The position numbers and the translations under genes were made by a program. Shown here piece by piece: positions 1-8,895 of a stretch of DNA of 64,000 nucleotides. The stretch comes from Sciscionella marina DSM 45152 (GTDB lineage Bacteria > Actinomycetota > Actinomycetes > Mycobacteriales > Pseudonocardiaceae). The notes under the pieces are model-generated. The model made no database searches and was not told where the DNA came from. It saw only the letters and a program-made list of their open reading frames with translations. Where the stretch lies: positions 1 to 64,000 of the forward strand of contig NZ_KB905380.1 of the NCBI RefSeq assembly GCF_000379465.1, given 5' to 3'. The stretch's first letter is position 1, and each line of letters begins with the position of its first letter.

Positions 1-1955
1 ACCAACCTCGCCGCATCCTCCAACGACAACACACCAGCCACATGCGCCGCCGCGATCTCCCCAACCGAATGCCCAACCACAAAATCCGGCCGAACACCCC
101 ACGACTCCACCAACCGAAACAACGCCACCTCAAACGCAAAAATCGCCGGCTGCGCCACCCCCGTCCGATCAAGTCGCCCAACATCCCGCACCACCGGCAA
201 CAACCCGGCAACCTCATCAAACGCCGCCGCAAACACCGGAAATGCCTGGTACAACCCCGATCCCATCCCGGCACGCTGCGAACCCTGCCCCGTAAACAAA
301 AACGCCAACGAACCACCCGACACACGACCCACCACACCAGAACCCTCAGCCAGCTCACGCAAACCAGCCGTCAGGGTGTCCCAGTCGGTGCCGGTGACCA
401 CCGCGCGATACGGCAAAGCCGCCCGATGCAGGGCGAGGGTGCGGCCGACATCCATCGGTGCCCCCGATACCTCCCGCAACCGGGCCGCCTGCTCGGCCAG
501 CGCCGGTTCGGTAGCCGCGGAAAGCACCAGCGGAACGACCGCGGGAGGTTCGCCCTGCGGCTCCGCCTCCTGCTGGGCGGACTGTTCCAGGACGACGTGC
601 GCGTTCGTCCCGCTGATCCCGAAGGAGGACACCGCACACCGCCGTGGTTCCGCGCCATCGCGCCACGGTGCGCGCTCGGTCAGCAGGGACAGCGAACCCG
701 CCGACCAGTCGACCTCCCGGCTCGGGGTCTCGGCGTGCAACGTTGGCGGGAGCACGCCGCGGCGCATCGCCTCGACCATCTTGATGATCCCCGCGACCCC
801 CGCTGCCGCCTGCGCATGCCCGAAGTTCGACTTCACCGAACCGAGAAACAACGGCCGGTTCCGGTCCGCGCCGTAAACCGCCTGCAGCGCCTCGGCTTCG
901 ATCGGGTCGCCGAGCCGAGTACCGGTACCGTGCGCCTCCACCGCATCGACGTCCGAGGCGGCCAGCTGCGCATCGGCCAACGCCGCACGGATCACCCGCT
1001 GCTGCGAAGGACCGTTCGGCGCGGTCAGCCCGTTCGAGGCACCATCCTGATTCACCGCCGAGCCCCGCACCACGGCGAGCACCCGGTGCCCGTTGCGCTC
1101 GGCATCGGAGAGCCGTTCCAGCATCAGCATGCCGACGCCCTCCGCCCAGGCGGTTCCGTCGGCTCCGTCGGAGAACGACTTGCAGCGGCCGTCCGGAGCA
1201 AGCCCCCGCTGCCGGGCGAAATCGACGAAGATACCCGGCGAGGCCATCAGATTCACCCCACCGGCCAGCGCCATCGTGCACTCCCCCGAGCGCAGCGCGC
1301 GTATCGCCGCGTGCAGCGCCACCAGCGAGGAGGAACACGCGGTGTCCACCGAGACGGCCGGGCCTTCCAGACCCAGCTGGTAGGCGATCCGTCCGGAGTG
1401 GACACTGCAGGTCGTCCCGGTGAGCAGATAGCCGTCGACGGCCTCGCCCGGATTGTGCAGGCGCGGTCCGTATTCCTGCGCGGAGACACCCACATAGACA
1501 CCGGTCGCGCTGCCGCGCAGGCTGTCCGGGTCGATACCGGAGCGTTCGACGGCCGCCCAGGAGGTCTCCAGCAGCAGCCGCTGCTGCGGTTCCATCGCCA
1601 GCGCCTCGCGCGGTGCTATCCCGAAGAACTCCGCGTCGAAACCGCCCGCGCCGGACAGGAATCCGCCGGTACGCACATAGGTGGTGCCGCGCTGTTCGGG
1701 GTCCTCGTCGAACAGTCCGCCGACATCCCAGCCCCGGTCCTCGGGGAACTCGCCGATCCCCTCCCGCCCGTTCTCCACGAGTTCCCACAGCGCGGCCGGA
1801 GAATCGGCGCCGCCGGGGAACCGGCAGGCCATGCCGATGATCGCGACCGGCTCGTGCTGGCGCGATTCGGCCTCACGCAGCCGGTCCCGGGTCCAGTGCA
1901 GGTCGCCGGTGACGCGCTTGAGCAGGTCCAGGAGCTTTTCTTGGTCCGCCATCAT
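1..1955 (-). CDS. Type I polyketide synthase, N-terminal part (docking-KS-AT...), cut by window edge
   Basis: The frame is open from 1955 to the left edge (about 651 codons). Residues 1-32 form a charged coiled coil ([19 protein letters not shown]...), the usual N-terminal docking helix that receives a chain from an upstream PKS protein. Residues 36-460 are a ketosynthase with the active-site Cys in DTACSSSL (about 207) and both catalytic His (VEAHGTGT near 342, SNFGH near 380), so it should be active. An acyltransferase begins near residue 530 with FTGQGSQ and reaches GHSVGE. Its specificity motif (HAFH/YASH) lies outside the window. ATG 1955 and ATG 1952 are adjacent; the AGGG at the end of the leader fits 1952 better. 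It follows the 72-aa docking-like gene by about 35 nt and is the second extension protein of the assembly line. Codon use changes abruptly at the KS-AT border (about position 370). Confidence 0.95.
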   Translation of the reverse strand, partial: MMADQEKLLDLLKRVTGDLHWTRDRLREAESRQHEPVAIIGMACRFPGGADSPAALWELVENGREGIGEFPEDRGWDVGGLFDEDPEQRGTTYVRTGGFLSGAGGFDAEFFGIAPREALAMEPQQRLLLETSWAAVERSGIDPDSLRGSATGVYVGVSAQEYGPRLHNPGEAVDGYLLTGTTCSVHSGRIAYQLGLEGPAVSVDTACSSSLVALHAAIRALRSGECTMALAGGVNLMASPGIFVDFARQRGLAPDGRCKSFSDGADGTAWAEGVGMLMLERLSDAERNGHRVLAVVRGSAVNQDGASNGLTAPNGPSQQRVIRAALADAQLAASDVDAVEAHGTGTRLGDPIEAEALQAVYGADRNRPLFLGSVKSNFGHAQAAAGVAGIIKMVEAMRRGVLPPTLHAETPSREVDWSAGSLSLLTERAPWRDGAEPRRCAVSSFGISGTNAHVVLEQSAQQEAEPQGEPPAVVPLVLSAATEPALAEQAARLREVSGAPMDVGRTLALHRAALPYRAVVTGTDWDTLTAGLRELAEGSGVVGRVSGGSLAFLFTGQGSQRAGMGSGLYQAFPVFAAAFDEVAGLLPVVRDVGRLDRTGVAQPAIFAFEVALFRLVESWGVRPDFVVGHSVGEIAAAHVAGVLSLEDAARL

Positions 1956-1989
1956 TCCCTCTCAACGGCCTCGGCCGGTCGGCAACAGT

Positions 1990-2208
1990 TCAGAAGAGCT
2001 CGTCGGTCAGGTAGTCGAGCGCCTTGTCGACGGCGGCGTCTAGAAGCATCTCGTCGAACTTCTCCCCGTGTTCACCGGCGGCGTACTCCAGCAGCAGCTT
2101 CTTCAGTGGCTTCGCGAGTTTCTTGCGGTCTTTGGGCGGCAGCGCGGCAAGGCTCCGGCGCAGCGCCTCGATCTCGGCGCGCACCCGCTCGAGGTCCTCG
2201 TCCGCCAT
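1990..2208 (-). CDS. 72-aa stand-alone docking-domain-like protein between two PKS genes
   Basis: ATG 2208 overlaps the TGA of the upstream PKS (TGATG), so translation is probably coupled; a GTG one codon upstream is the alternative. The sequence predicts three helices: a coiled coil (residues 2-20, DLERVRAEIEALRRSL), a basic helix (24-42, KDRKKLAKPLKKLLLEYA) and an acidic C-terminal helix ending LDYLTDELF. The same order occurs in the last 70 residues of the preceding PKS (ELDRLETRLGTL, then RLRRLVDGI, then EVVDFLATELG), which is the class-1 C-terminal docking domain. It therefore looks like a freed or duplicated C-terminal docking domain. It may bridge or modulate the contact between the two PKS proteins, or be the tail left from a deleted PKS gene. 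Codon use is normal for the cluster, which supports a real gene. No family is recognised. Confidence 0.7.
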   Translation of the reverse strand: MADEDLERVRAEIEALRRSLAALPPKDRKKLAKPLKKLLLEYAAGEHGEKFDEMLLDAAVDKALDYLTDELF

Positions 2209-5200
2209 CACGAAATCCCGAGCTCGGTGGCGAGGAAGTCCACGACCTCATCGGCGCTCGCGTCCTCCAGCCTGCCGCCGACATCCCCGTCCCCGGCAGT
2301 GATGCCGTCCACGAGCCTGCGAAGCCGGGCGGCGACCGCGCTGCGGCCCGCACCATCCTCGAGCGTGCCCAGCCGGGTTTCGAGCCGGTCGAGTTCGGCG
2401 AGCACCGACTCGGTGACATCCACGGGCGGGGGCGCCAGTTCGGCGAGCAGATGGGCGGCGAACGCGGCGATAGTGGGATGATCGAACACCGCCGTCGCCG
2501 AGAGCCGCAGCCCGGTGGCGGCGCTCACCCGGTTGCGCAGTTCCACCGAAGTCAGCGAGTCGAAGCCCAGATCCTTGAACGCCCGGGTCGAATCGATCTC
2601 CGCATCCGCCTCGTGGCCGAGCACGGCGGCGACGTTCTGCCGCACCAGATCGATCAGCAGAGCGGAGCGCTCGTCCGCGGGAAGCCCGGCCAGCCGGTCA
2701 CCCAGATCCGGGGCCCGTTCCGCGGTGTCCACGGCCCGGCGGATTCCGGCTGCCGCGGCGAACCCGCGCAGGACCGGGGCGATCACGGCGGTGCGGGCAT
2801 GAGCGCGCAGTGCGGCCCGGTCCAGTTCGATCGGCAGTACGGTCTCGAATCCACCGGCTATGGCGGCATCGAACAGCGTCAGACCGGTTTCCGCGCTCAG
2901 TGCGGGAAGTCCCTCGCGGGCCATCCGTTCGATGTCGGCCTCGGCCAATGAGCCGCCCATGCCCTCGCGCCAGAGTCCCCACGCCAGCGAGACCGCGGGC
3001 AGCCCCTCGGCGCGGCGGTGTTCGGCCAGCGCATCGAGGAAGGTGTTCGCTGCCGCATAAGCGGCCTGGCCGGCCGAGCCGAGTACCCCGGACACCGAGG
3101 AGTAGAGCGCGAACAGTGCCAGATCCCGGTCCTTCGTCAGCTCGTGCAGATACCAGGCGGCGTCCGCTTTCGGATGCAGGACTCCGGCCAGCCGCTCCGC
3201 AGTGAGCGCGGGGAGCACCCCGTCGTCGAGCACACCCGCGGTGTGCACGACACCGGTGAGCTCGATACCGTCCAGCAGCGAGGCCAGCGCATCCCGATCA
3301 CCGACATCGCAGGCGACCACCTCGGCGTGCGCACCCAGCCGGGCGAGCTCGGCCACCAGCTCCGTCGCCCCCGGTGCCGCCGCCCCATGGCGGCTGGTCA
3401 GCAGCAGATCGCGTACCCCGTACTCGGCCACGAGGTGCCGGGCGAGCAGTGCACCCAGCCCGCCCGTTCCGCCGGTGATCAGAACCGTCCGATCCGGATC
3501 GAGCGGACGCGGGATGGTCAGCGCGATCTTGCCGATGTGCTTGGCCTGGCTCAGAAACCGGAACGCCTCGGGTGCCTGGCGGACATCCCAGGACCGCACC
3601 GGCAGCGGGGTCAGCGCGCCGGCGTCGAACAGGGCACCCAGCTCGTTCCAGATCTGGGCGATCCGCTCCGGGCCCGCTTCGATGAGGTCGAACGCACGGT
3701 AGGCGACTCCTTCGGGCTCGCGGATGTCGATCTTTCCCATCTCCAGGAACCGCCCGCCCGCCGCGGTGAGGTCCAGGGAGACGTCGAGGAATTCGCCGGT
3801 GAGCGCGTTGAGCACGACATCCATACCGCGTCCTCCGGTGGCCGCGCGGAAATCGGTGGCGAACTCGAGGGTCCGGCTCGAAGCGATGTGTGCCTCGTCC
3901 AGCCCGGCCGCGCGCAGCACGTGTTGCTTCCCGGCGCTTGCCGTGCCGAACACCTCGGCGCCCAGCTGCCGCGCCAGCTGGGTGGCCGCCATGCCGACAC
4001 CGCCCGCCGCCGAATGGATCAGAACCGACTCGCCCGCGGCCAGACCCGCGAGATCGACCAGCGCGAAATAGGCGGTGAGGAACACCAGCGGCACCGTGGC
4101 CGCCTGTTCATTGCTCCAGTGCTCGGGAACGTGGGTGAGCATCGGCCGCTCGCCGACGGCCACCGGTCCGATCGCACCGTGCACCATGCCCATCACCCGG
4201 TCCCCGGGTACGAGGTCGGTGACCGCCGGACCGACGGCCAGCACGGTGCCGGAGACCTCGCACCCCAGTGGCCCCGGCTCACCGGGGTACATACCGAGCA
4301 CGTTGAGCACATCGCGGAAGTTCAGACCGGCCGCCCGCACCGCGATCCTTACCTCCTCGGGCTTCAGCTCCGGTTCCCCGGTCGCGGTGAGCACCAGCTG
4401 ATCGACCGTGCCCTCGCCCGCCTTGTCCAGCCGCCACGGGCCTTCCGGGGGCAGCAGCCGAGCGCCCGCCTCGGTCGCCCGCGGCACCAGCGGCACGCCT
4501 TCGCGCACCGCGACCTCGGGCTCCCCGGTGCCGAGGGCGAGGCCGATGTCCTCGGTGGCCGCCTCGACGAGGACGAGGCGATCGGGATGCTCGGCCTGCG
4601 CACTGCGCACCAGCCCGTGCACCGCCGCCGAGGCGGGATCCCGGCCGGGGGTGTGGACGACCAGAGTGGATTCCTCCCGGGTGAGCCATTCCTGGATCAC
4701 CTCCAGCACCCGCGCGGTCTGTTCGTGGGTCGCGGTCACCGGATCGCCTTCCGGTTCGACCGTGAACACGGCGGGCTTCCCCGGTTCGACCCGCGGGTAT
4801 CTCGTCCACGCCACCGGTTCCCCGGCCTGGACCGCGACCCGGTGCACGGTGAGCAGGCCCGTCGGCGCGGCCCGCTGCTGTTCGGCGGGAGTCCGCAGCA
4901 CCAGCGAGTCGACGCTCAGCACGATCGCGCCCGCGGTGTCGGTGGCGGTCAACGACACGGTGTCCGGGGAGCGGAACGAGAGGCGCACCCGCAGCGAGGT
5001 GGCGCCGGTCGCCGCCAGCCACACCCCCGACCAGGAGAACGGCAGCCCGCCCGCGGATTCCGCCGAGTCATGCAGGAAAAGCGCGTGCAGGGCCGAATCC
5101 AGCAGCGCCGGATGCATCCCGAAGCCGTCCTCGGGTTCGGGAAGCTCCACCTCGGCGTACACCTCGTCCCCGTCCACCCAGGCCGTGCGCAGGCCGCGGA

Positions 5201-8200
5201 ACTGGCCCGCGTAATCGAATCCGCCCAGCGCCTCGTAGTCAAGTACCCCGGCTCGCCCGGGCGGCGGCCAGCCCGGCGGCGGCGCGCCGGCCGGAGAACC
5301 GCCCGCGGCGAGGGTTCCCGTGGCGTGCCGGGTCCATTCCTCGGCGTTCTCCGGCCTCGACCGGATACCGATGCTGCGCCGGCCATCCTCCTCGGCTGCC
5401 GACACCACCACCTGCAACTCGACCGCGGTCGAAAGAACGAGCGGAGTACCGAGGGTCAGTTCCTCGACGGCCGGGCAGCCGGTTTCGGCACCCACGTGCA
5501 GCGCCAGTTCGAGGAAACCCGTGCCGGGAAAGAGGATCCGTCCGCCGACACGGTGCCCGGACAGCCAGGAAGGCTCGCTTGCCGAGAGGCGTGCAGTGAA
5601 CACGGTGTCGCCCTCGGCCATCGAGACCACGGCGCCGAGCAGCGGGTGCCCCGCCTCCCGCAGCCCGAGCCCGCGCGCGTCCGCGGAACCCGCGGGCGTG
5701 AGCCAGAACCGCTTGCGGCGGAAGGGATACGTCGGAAGATCGACCGGACGCCCGCCCGGGGCCAGTGTGGCCAGATCGAGTTCCGCCCCGCGCACATAGG
5801 CGGTACCCACCGCCTCGAGCAGTTCCGCCACCTCGGGACGGCCCCGGCGCAACAGCGGCCGGGCCACCGCATCCTCTGCGACGAGAGCGGAGAGCACTCC
5901 GTCCGGCCCGAGTTCCAGATACGTGCCGCAGCCTGCCTCGCTCAGCGTTTCCACGGCGTCGGCGAAGCGCACACCCGACTCGACGTGGGAGATCCAGTAC
6001 TCCGCCGTGTCGTGCCCGCCGACCTCGCCGGTCACCGAGGACACGATCGGGATGGTCGCCGGGCGGTACTCGACGAGCCGCGCGATCCTGCCGAACTCCT
6101 CGAGCATGTCCCGCATCAGCGGCGAGTGGAAAGCATGGCTGACGTTCAGCCAGGAGGTCTTGCCGTCGAAATCGGTGAGCGCGGTCCGCAGCACCGCCGC
6201 ATCCCCGGAGAGCACCACGGACTGCGCACCGTTGACCGCCGCGATCCCCGCCCGGTCCTCGTGTCCGGCCAGCAAAGCCCGGGCGGTCTCCTCGGAAGCC
6301 CGCAACGAGACCATCGCCCCGTCCTCGGGCAGTGCGCGCATGAGCCGGCCGCGCGCGGCGACCAGCATGGCGGCATCGGCGAGGGAGAACACCCCGGCGA
6401 CGTGCGCCGCGGCGAACTCGCCGACCGAATGCCCGCACAGGTAGGCCGGGGCGATTCCCCAGCTCTGCACCAGCCGGTAGAGGGCGACCTCCATGGCGAA
6501 CAGTGCCGGTTGCGCGTAATCCGTGCGATCCAGCAACGCCGGATCCGCCGGCCCGAAAACGACATCCCGCAGCGGCTCCTCGGTCTGCAGATCGACGTGC
6601 GCGCAGACCTCGTCGAAAGCTTCGGCGTAGACGGCGAAGGTGTCGTAGAGCTCCGCGCCCATCGCCAGTCGTTGCGCCCCCTGTCCGGTGAACAGCAGCG
6701 CCAGCTCGGCACCATCCGGCGGCGGGGCGCCACGCAGCACACGGGCATCGAACGAACGCAGCGCATCGGCGAGCTCGGCGGGATCCGTCGCCGTGACGAA
6801 GGCGCGCTCGGACAGCAGTGCCCTGGTGCGGCCGAGGGAGTGCGCCACATCGGCCGGATGAGCCTCGAGCCCGGCGAGCTGAGCGGCCCGGTCGCGCAGG
6901 CCATCCGCATCGGCCGCCGAGAAGCCGAACACGATCGGCGAGGGCATCGGCGGTTCCAGGGCAGGCTGCACCGGCGGTGGTTCCTCGACGATCAGGTGCG
7001 CGTTGGTGCCCGAGATCCCGAACGAGGAGACCGCGGCACGCCGGGGATGCTCGCCGCGGGGCCACGCCACGGTTTCGGTGAGCAGCGCCACCGCACCCGC
7101 ATCCCAGTCGAGCGCGCCTGTCGGCTCCTCGGCATGCAGCGTCCGCGGCAGCCGTTCGTGCGTGAGCGCCCCGATCATCTTGATGACCCCGGCCGCACCG
7201 GCGGCCGCCTGAGTGTGCCCCAGATTGGATTTCACCGAGCCGAGCCATACCGGGGAGTTCCGGTCCCGGCCGTAGGTGGCCAGGACCGCCTGTGCCTCGA
7301 TCGGGTCTCCCAGGGACGTGCCCGTCCCGTGCGCCTCGACCGCGCTCACCTCCGCTGCCGTCAGTCCGGCGTCGGCCAGCGCGGCCCGGATCACCCGCTG
7401 CTGGGACGGCCCGTTCGGTGCGGTGAGCCCGTTCGAGGCACCGTCGGAGTTCACCGCGGAACCTCGTACCACCGCCAGTACCGGGTGACCGTTGCGGCGG
7501 GCATCGGAAAGCCGCTCCAGCACGAACATCCCGGCGCCCTCGGCCCACGCCGTGCCGTCGGCCGCGGCCGAGAACGGTTTACACCGCCCGTCCGGGGCCA
7601 AGCCGCGCTGCTGGGCAAAGGCGATGAACGGGCCCGGCGTGCCCAGCACGGCGACCCCACCGGCCAAGGCGAGGTCGCATTCCCCCGCGCGCAGCGATCG
7701 CACCGCCAGATGCAGGCCGACCAGTGCCGCGGAACAGGCCGTGTCCACGGTCAGCGCCGGTCCCTGAAGGCCGAGCGTATAGGCGATCCGCCCGGAGACC
7801 ACGCTCGGTGCGCTTCCGGTGAGCAGCTGGCCTTCCAAGCCCTCCGGAGCCTCGGCCAGCCGGGTGCCGTACTCCTGCGGTTCGGCCCCGACGAACACCC
7901 CGGTCGCGCTGCCCGCCAGGGTGCCCGCGTCGATCCGGGCGCGTTCCAGCGCCTCCCAGGCGGTCTCCAGGGCGAGGCGCTGCTGTGGATCCATCGCCAG
8001 CGCCTCACGCGGCGAGATCCCGAAGAAGTCGGCGGCGAACTCGGCGGCGTCCCGCAGGAAACCGCCATGCCGCACATAGGTACGGCCGGGTGTGCCCGGC
8101 ACCGGGTCGTACACACCGCCGGTATCCCAGCCCCGGTCGGTGGGGAACTCCGAGATCACATCCAGGCCGCTGTCCACAATGGACCACAGCTGCTCGGGTG

Positions 8201-8579
8201 AATCCGCCCCGCCGGGGAACCGGCAGCCGATCCCGACGATGACCACGAGATCCGCGTTGTCCGGTACGGCAGCCGCGTCCGCCGCCGCGGGGCGCGTGCC
8301 GAACAGCGTCTCGTCCAGGAAATCCGCGACCGCGCCCGGATCCGGGTAGTCATAGGCCAGGGTCACCGGCAAGGCGCACCCGGTCGCGGTGCTCAGCCGT
8401 TCGTGCAGCCGTACCGCGAGCAGCGAGTCGAAGCCGAGCTCGACGAAGGTCCGGCCCGCCGCGGGCGCCGCGGTGTCCAGCACCGCCGCGGTCGCCCTCC
8501 GCACCAGAGAGAGCAGGCTCCGCCGCCGCTCCGGCCGCGGCCGGTTCTCCAGCCGACGCAGGTATTCCACCTCACTCAT
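2208..8579 (-). CDS. Type I PKS, starter ACP plus first module: ACP-KS-AT-DH-ER-KR-ACP
   Basis: About 2,123 residues from ATG 8579 (MSEVEYLRRL; GTG 8594 would add five). Numbered from the GTG: an N-terminal ACP with the phosphopantetheine Ser in ELGFDSL (57); KS 115-540 with C287 (DTACSAAL), H422 and H460; AT 635-930 with GHSVGE (S723) and HAFH (820-823), predicting malonyl-CoA; DH from about 980 with HxxxGxxxxP (H1014) and DSALH (D1166); ER about 1390-1690 (LNFRDVL, SAAGGVG); KR about 1700-1960 with TGGTGGLG, a YAAAN active site and LDD, a B-type marker; ACP with DLGFDSL near 2010; and a C-terminal docking domain. All reductive domains keep their key residues, so the first extension should be fully reduced. 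The N-terminal ACP has no loading AT or KSQ, so it must be charged in trans. The divergent ligase and discrete acyltransferase (10,602-12,978) are the obvious loaders. Confidence 0.95.
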   Translation of the reverse strand: MSEVEYLRRLENRPRPERRRSLLSLVRRATAAVLDTAAPAAGRTFVELGFDSLLAVRLHERLSTATGCALPVTLAYDYPDPGAVADFLDETLFGTRPAAADAAAVPDNADLVVIVGIGCRFPGGADSPEQLWSIVDSGLDVISEFPTDRGWDTGGVYDPVPGTPGRTYVRHGGFLRDAAEFAADFFGISPREALAMDPQQRLALETAWEALERARIDAGTLAGSATGVFVGAEPQEYGTRLAEAPEGLEGQLLTGSAPSVVSGRIAYTLGLQGPALTVDTACSAALVGLHLAVRSLRAGECDLALAGGVAVLGTPGPFIAFAQQRGLAPDGRCKPFSAAADGTAWAEGAGMFVLERLSDARRNGHPVLAVVRGSAVNSDGASNGLTAPNGPSQQRVIRAALADAGLTAAEVSAVEAHGTGTSLGDPIEAQAVLATYGRDRNSPVWLGSVKSNLGHTQAAAGAAGVIKMIGALTHERLPRTLHAEEPTGALDWDAGAVALLTETVAWPRGEHPRRAAVSSFGISGTNAHLIVEEPPPVQPALEPPMPSPIVFGFSAADADGLRDRAAQLAGLEAHPADVAHSLGRTRALLSERAFVTATDPAELADALRSFDARVLRGAPPPDGAELALLFTGQGAQRLAMGAELYDTFAVYAEAFDEVCAHVDLQTEEPLRDVVFGPADPALLDRTDYAQPALFAMEVALYRLVQSWGIAPAYLCGHSVGEFAAAHVAGVFSLADAAMLVAARGRLMRALPEDGAMVSLRASEETARALLAGHEDRAGIAAVNGAQSVVLSGDAAVLRTALTDFDGKTSWLNVSHAFHSPLMRDMLEEFGRIARLVEYRPATIPIVSSVTGEVGGHDTAEYWISHVESGVRFADAVETLSEAGCGTYLELGPDGVLSALVAEDAVARPLLRRGRPEVAELLEAVGTAYVRGAELDLATLAPGGRPVDLPTYPFRRKRFWLTPAGSADARGLGLREAGHPLLGAVVSMAEGDTVFTARLSASEPSWLSGHRVGGRILFPGTGFLELALHVGAETGCPAVEELTLGTPLVLSTAVELQVVVSAAEEDGRRSIGIRSRPENAEEWTRHATGTLAAGGSPAGAPPPGWPPPGRAGVLDYEALGGFDYAGQFRGLRTAWVDGDEVYAEVELPEPEDGFGMHPALLDSALHALFLHDSAESAGGLPFSWSGVWLAATGATSLRVRLSFRSPDTVSLTATDTAGAIVLSVDSLVLRTPAEQQRAAPTGLLTVHRVAVQAGEPVAWTRYPRVEPGKPAVFTVEPEGDPVTATHEQTARVLEVIQEWLTREESTLVVHTPGRDPASAAVHGLVRSAQAEHPDRLVLVEAATEDIGLALGTGEPEVAVREGVPLVPRATEAGARLLPPEGPWRLDKAGEGTVDQLVLTATGEPELKPEEVRIAVRAAGLNFRDVLNVLGMYPGEPGPLGCEVSGTVLAVGPAVTDLVPGDRVMGMVHGAIGPVAVGERPMLTHVPEHWSNEQAATVPLVFLTAYFALVDLAGLAAGESVLIHSAAGGVGMAATQLARQLGAEVFGTASAGKQHVLRAAGLDEAHIASSRTLEFATDFRAATGGRGMDVVLNALTGEFLDVSLDLTAAGGRFLEMGKIDIREPEGVAYRAFDLIEAGPERIAQIWNELGALFDAGALTPLPVRSWDVRQAPEAFRFLSQAKHIGKIALTIPRPLDPDRTVLITGGTGGLGALLARHLVAEYGVRDLLLTSRHGAAAPGATELVAELARLGAHAEVVACDVGDRDALASLLDGIELTGVVHTAGVLDDGVLPALTAERLAGVLHPKADAAWYLHELTKDRDLALFALYSSVSGVLGSAGQAAYAAANTFLDALAEHRRAEGLPAVSLAWGLWREGMGGSLAEADIERMAREGLPALSAETGLTLFDAAIAGGFETVLPIELDRAALRAHARTAVIAPVLRGFAAAAGIRRAVDTAERAPDLGDRLAGLPADERSALLIDLVRQNVAAVLGHEADAEIDSTRAFKDLGFDSLTSVELRNRVSAATGLRLSATAVFDHPTIAAFAAHLLAELAPPPVDVTESVLAELDRLETRLGTLEDGAGRSAVAARLRRLVDGITAGDGDVGGRLEDASADEVVDFLATELGIS

Positions 8580-8895
8580 GCCCGCACTCGCCACCTCAGA
8601 TCGACCGGCACACGGATCTCGCCGGTCAAGCTATCCACGCCCGCCCCGCCGGGCGAGAGGAACAGTTCCACCGGCGGGTAACCGATGGCCGGTTCCCCGG
8701 GTGTGGGCGAACGGTGGAAAAGGTATCCGGCCAGACCTCGCGAAGTCATTAGTGTTGCGCACCGGCGAACCGGATCTCAGCGCCGAGGCCCGTACCCGTA
8801 CGACCACATCGGCCACTGCGAAAGACCTCCTTCCGCTATGGCGTGGCCGCCAGCGGTGGCTCGCGCGAGGCCAATCCAAGCCGGAGGTAACGTCC
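8580..8895. promoter_or_regulatory. Divergent promoter region between PKS and starter-supply genes
   Basis: About 316 nt without a convincing gene separate the minus-strand PKS start from the plus-strand flavoenzyme start. It must hold the promoters of both the PKS operon and the starter-unit operon. I saw no clear palindromic operator and no PimM-like box. The plus-strand gene has a good ribosome binding site, GGAGG at 8884-8888, 7 nt from ATG 8896. The stretch of the flavoenzyme frame upstream of 8896 is open but shows no coding similarity. Confidence 0.5.

Noticed and set aside
42-2951. A 969-codon plus-strand open frame opposite the PKS genes
   Set aside because: It is the antisense image of GC-rich PKS codons (Arg/Gly/Pro-rich, low complexity, no domain), while the minus strand carries complete KS/AT/ACP motifs.
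3018-8201. A 1,727-codon plus-strand open frame
   Set aside because: Antisense to AT-DH-ER-KR of the first PKS module. The composition is typical of a shadow frame and there is no recognisable domain.
8389-8895. N-terminal extension of the flavoenzyme frame by about 170 codons
   Set aside because: The extension overlaps the PKS start on the other strand. GGAGG and the FAD fold support ATG 8896.
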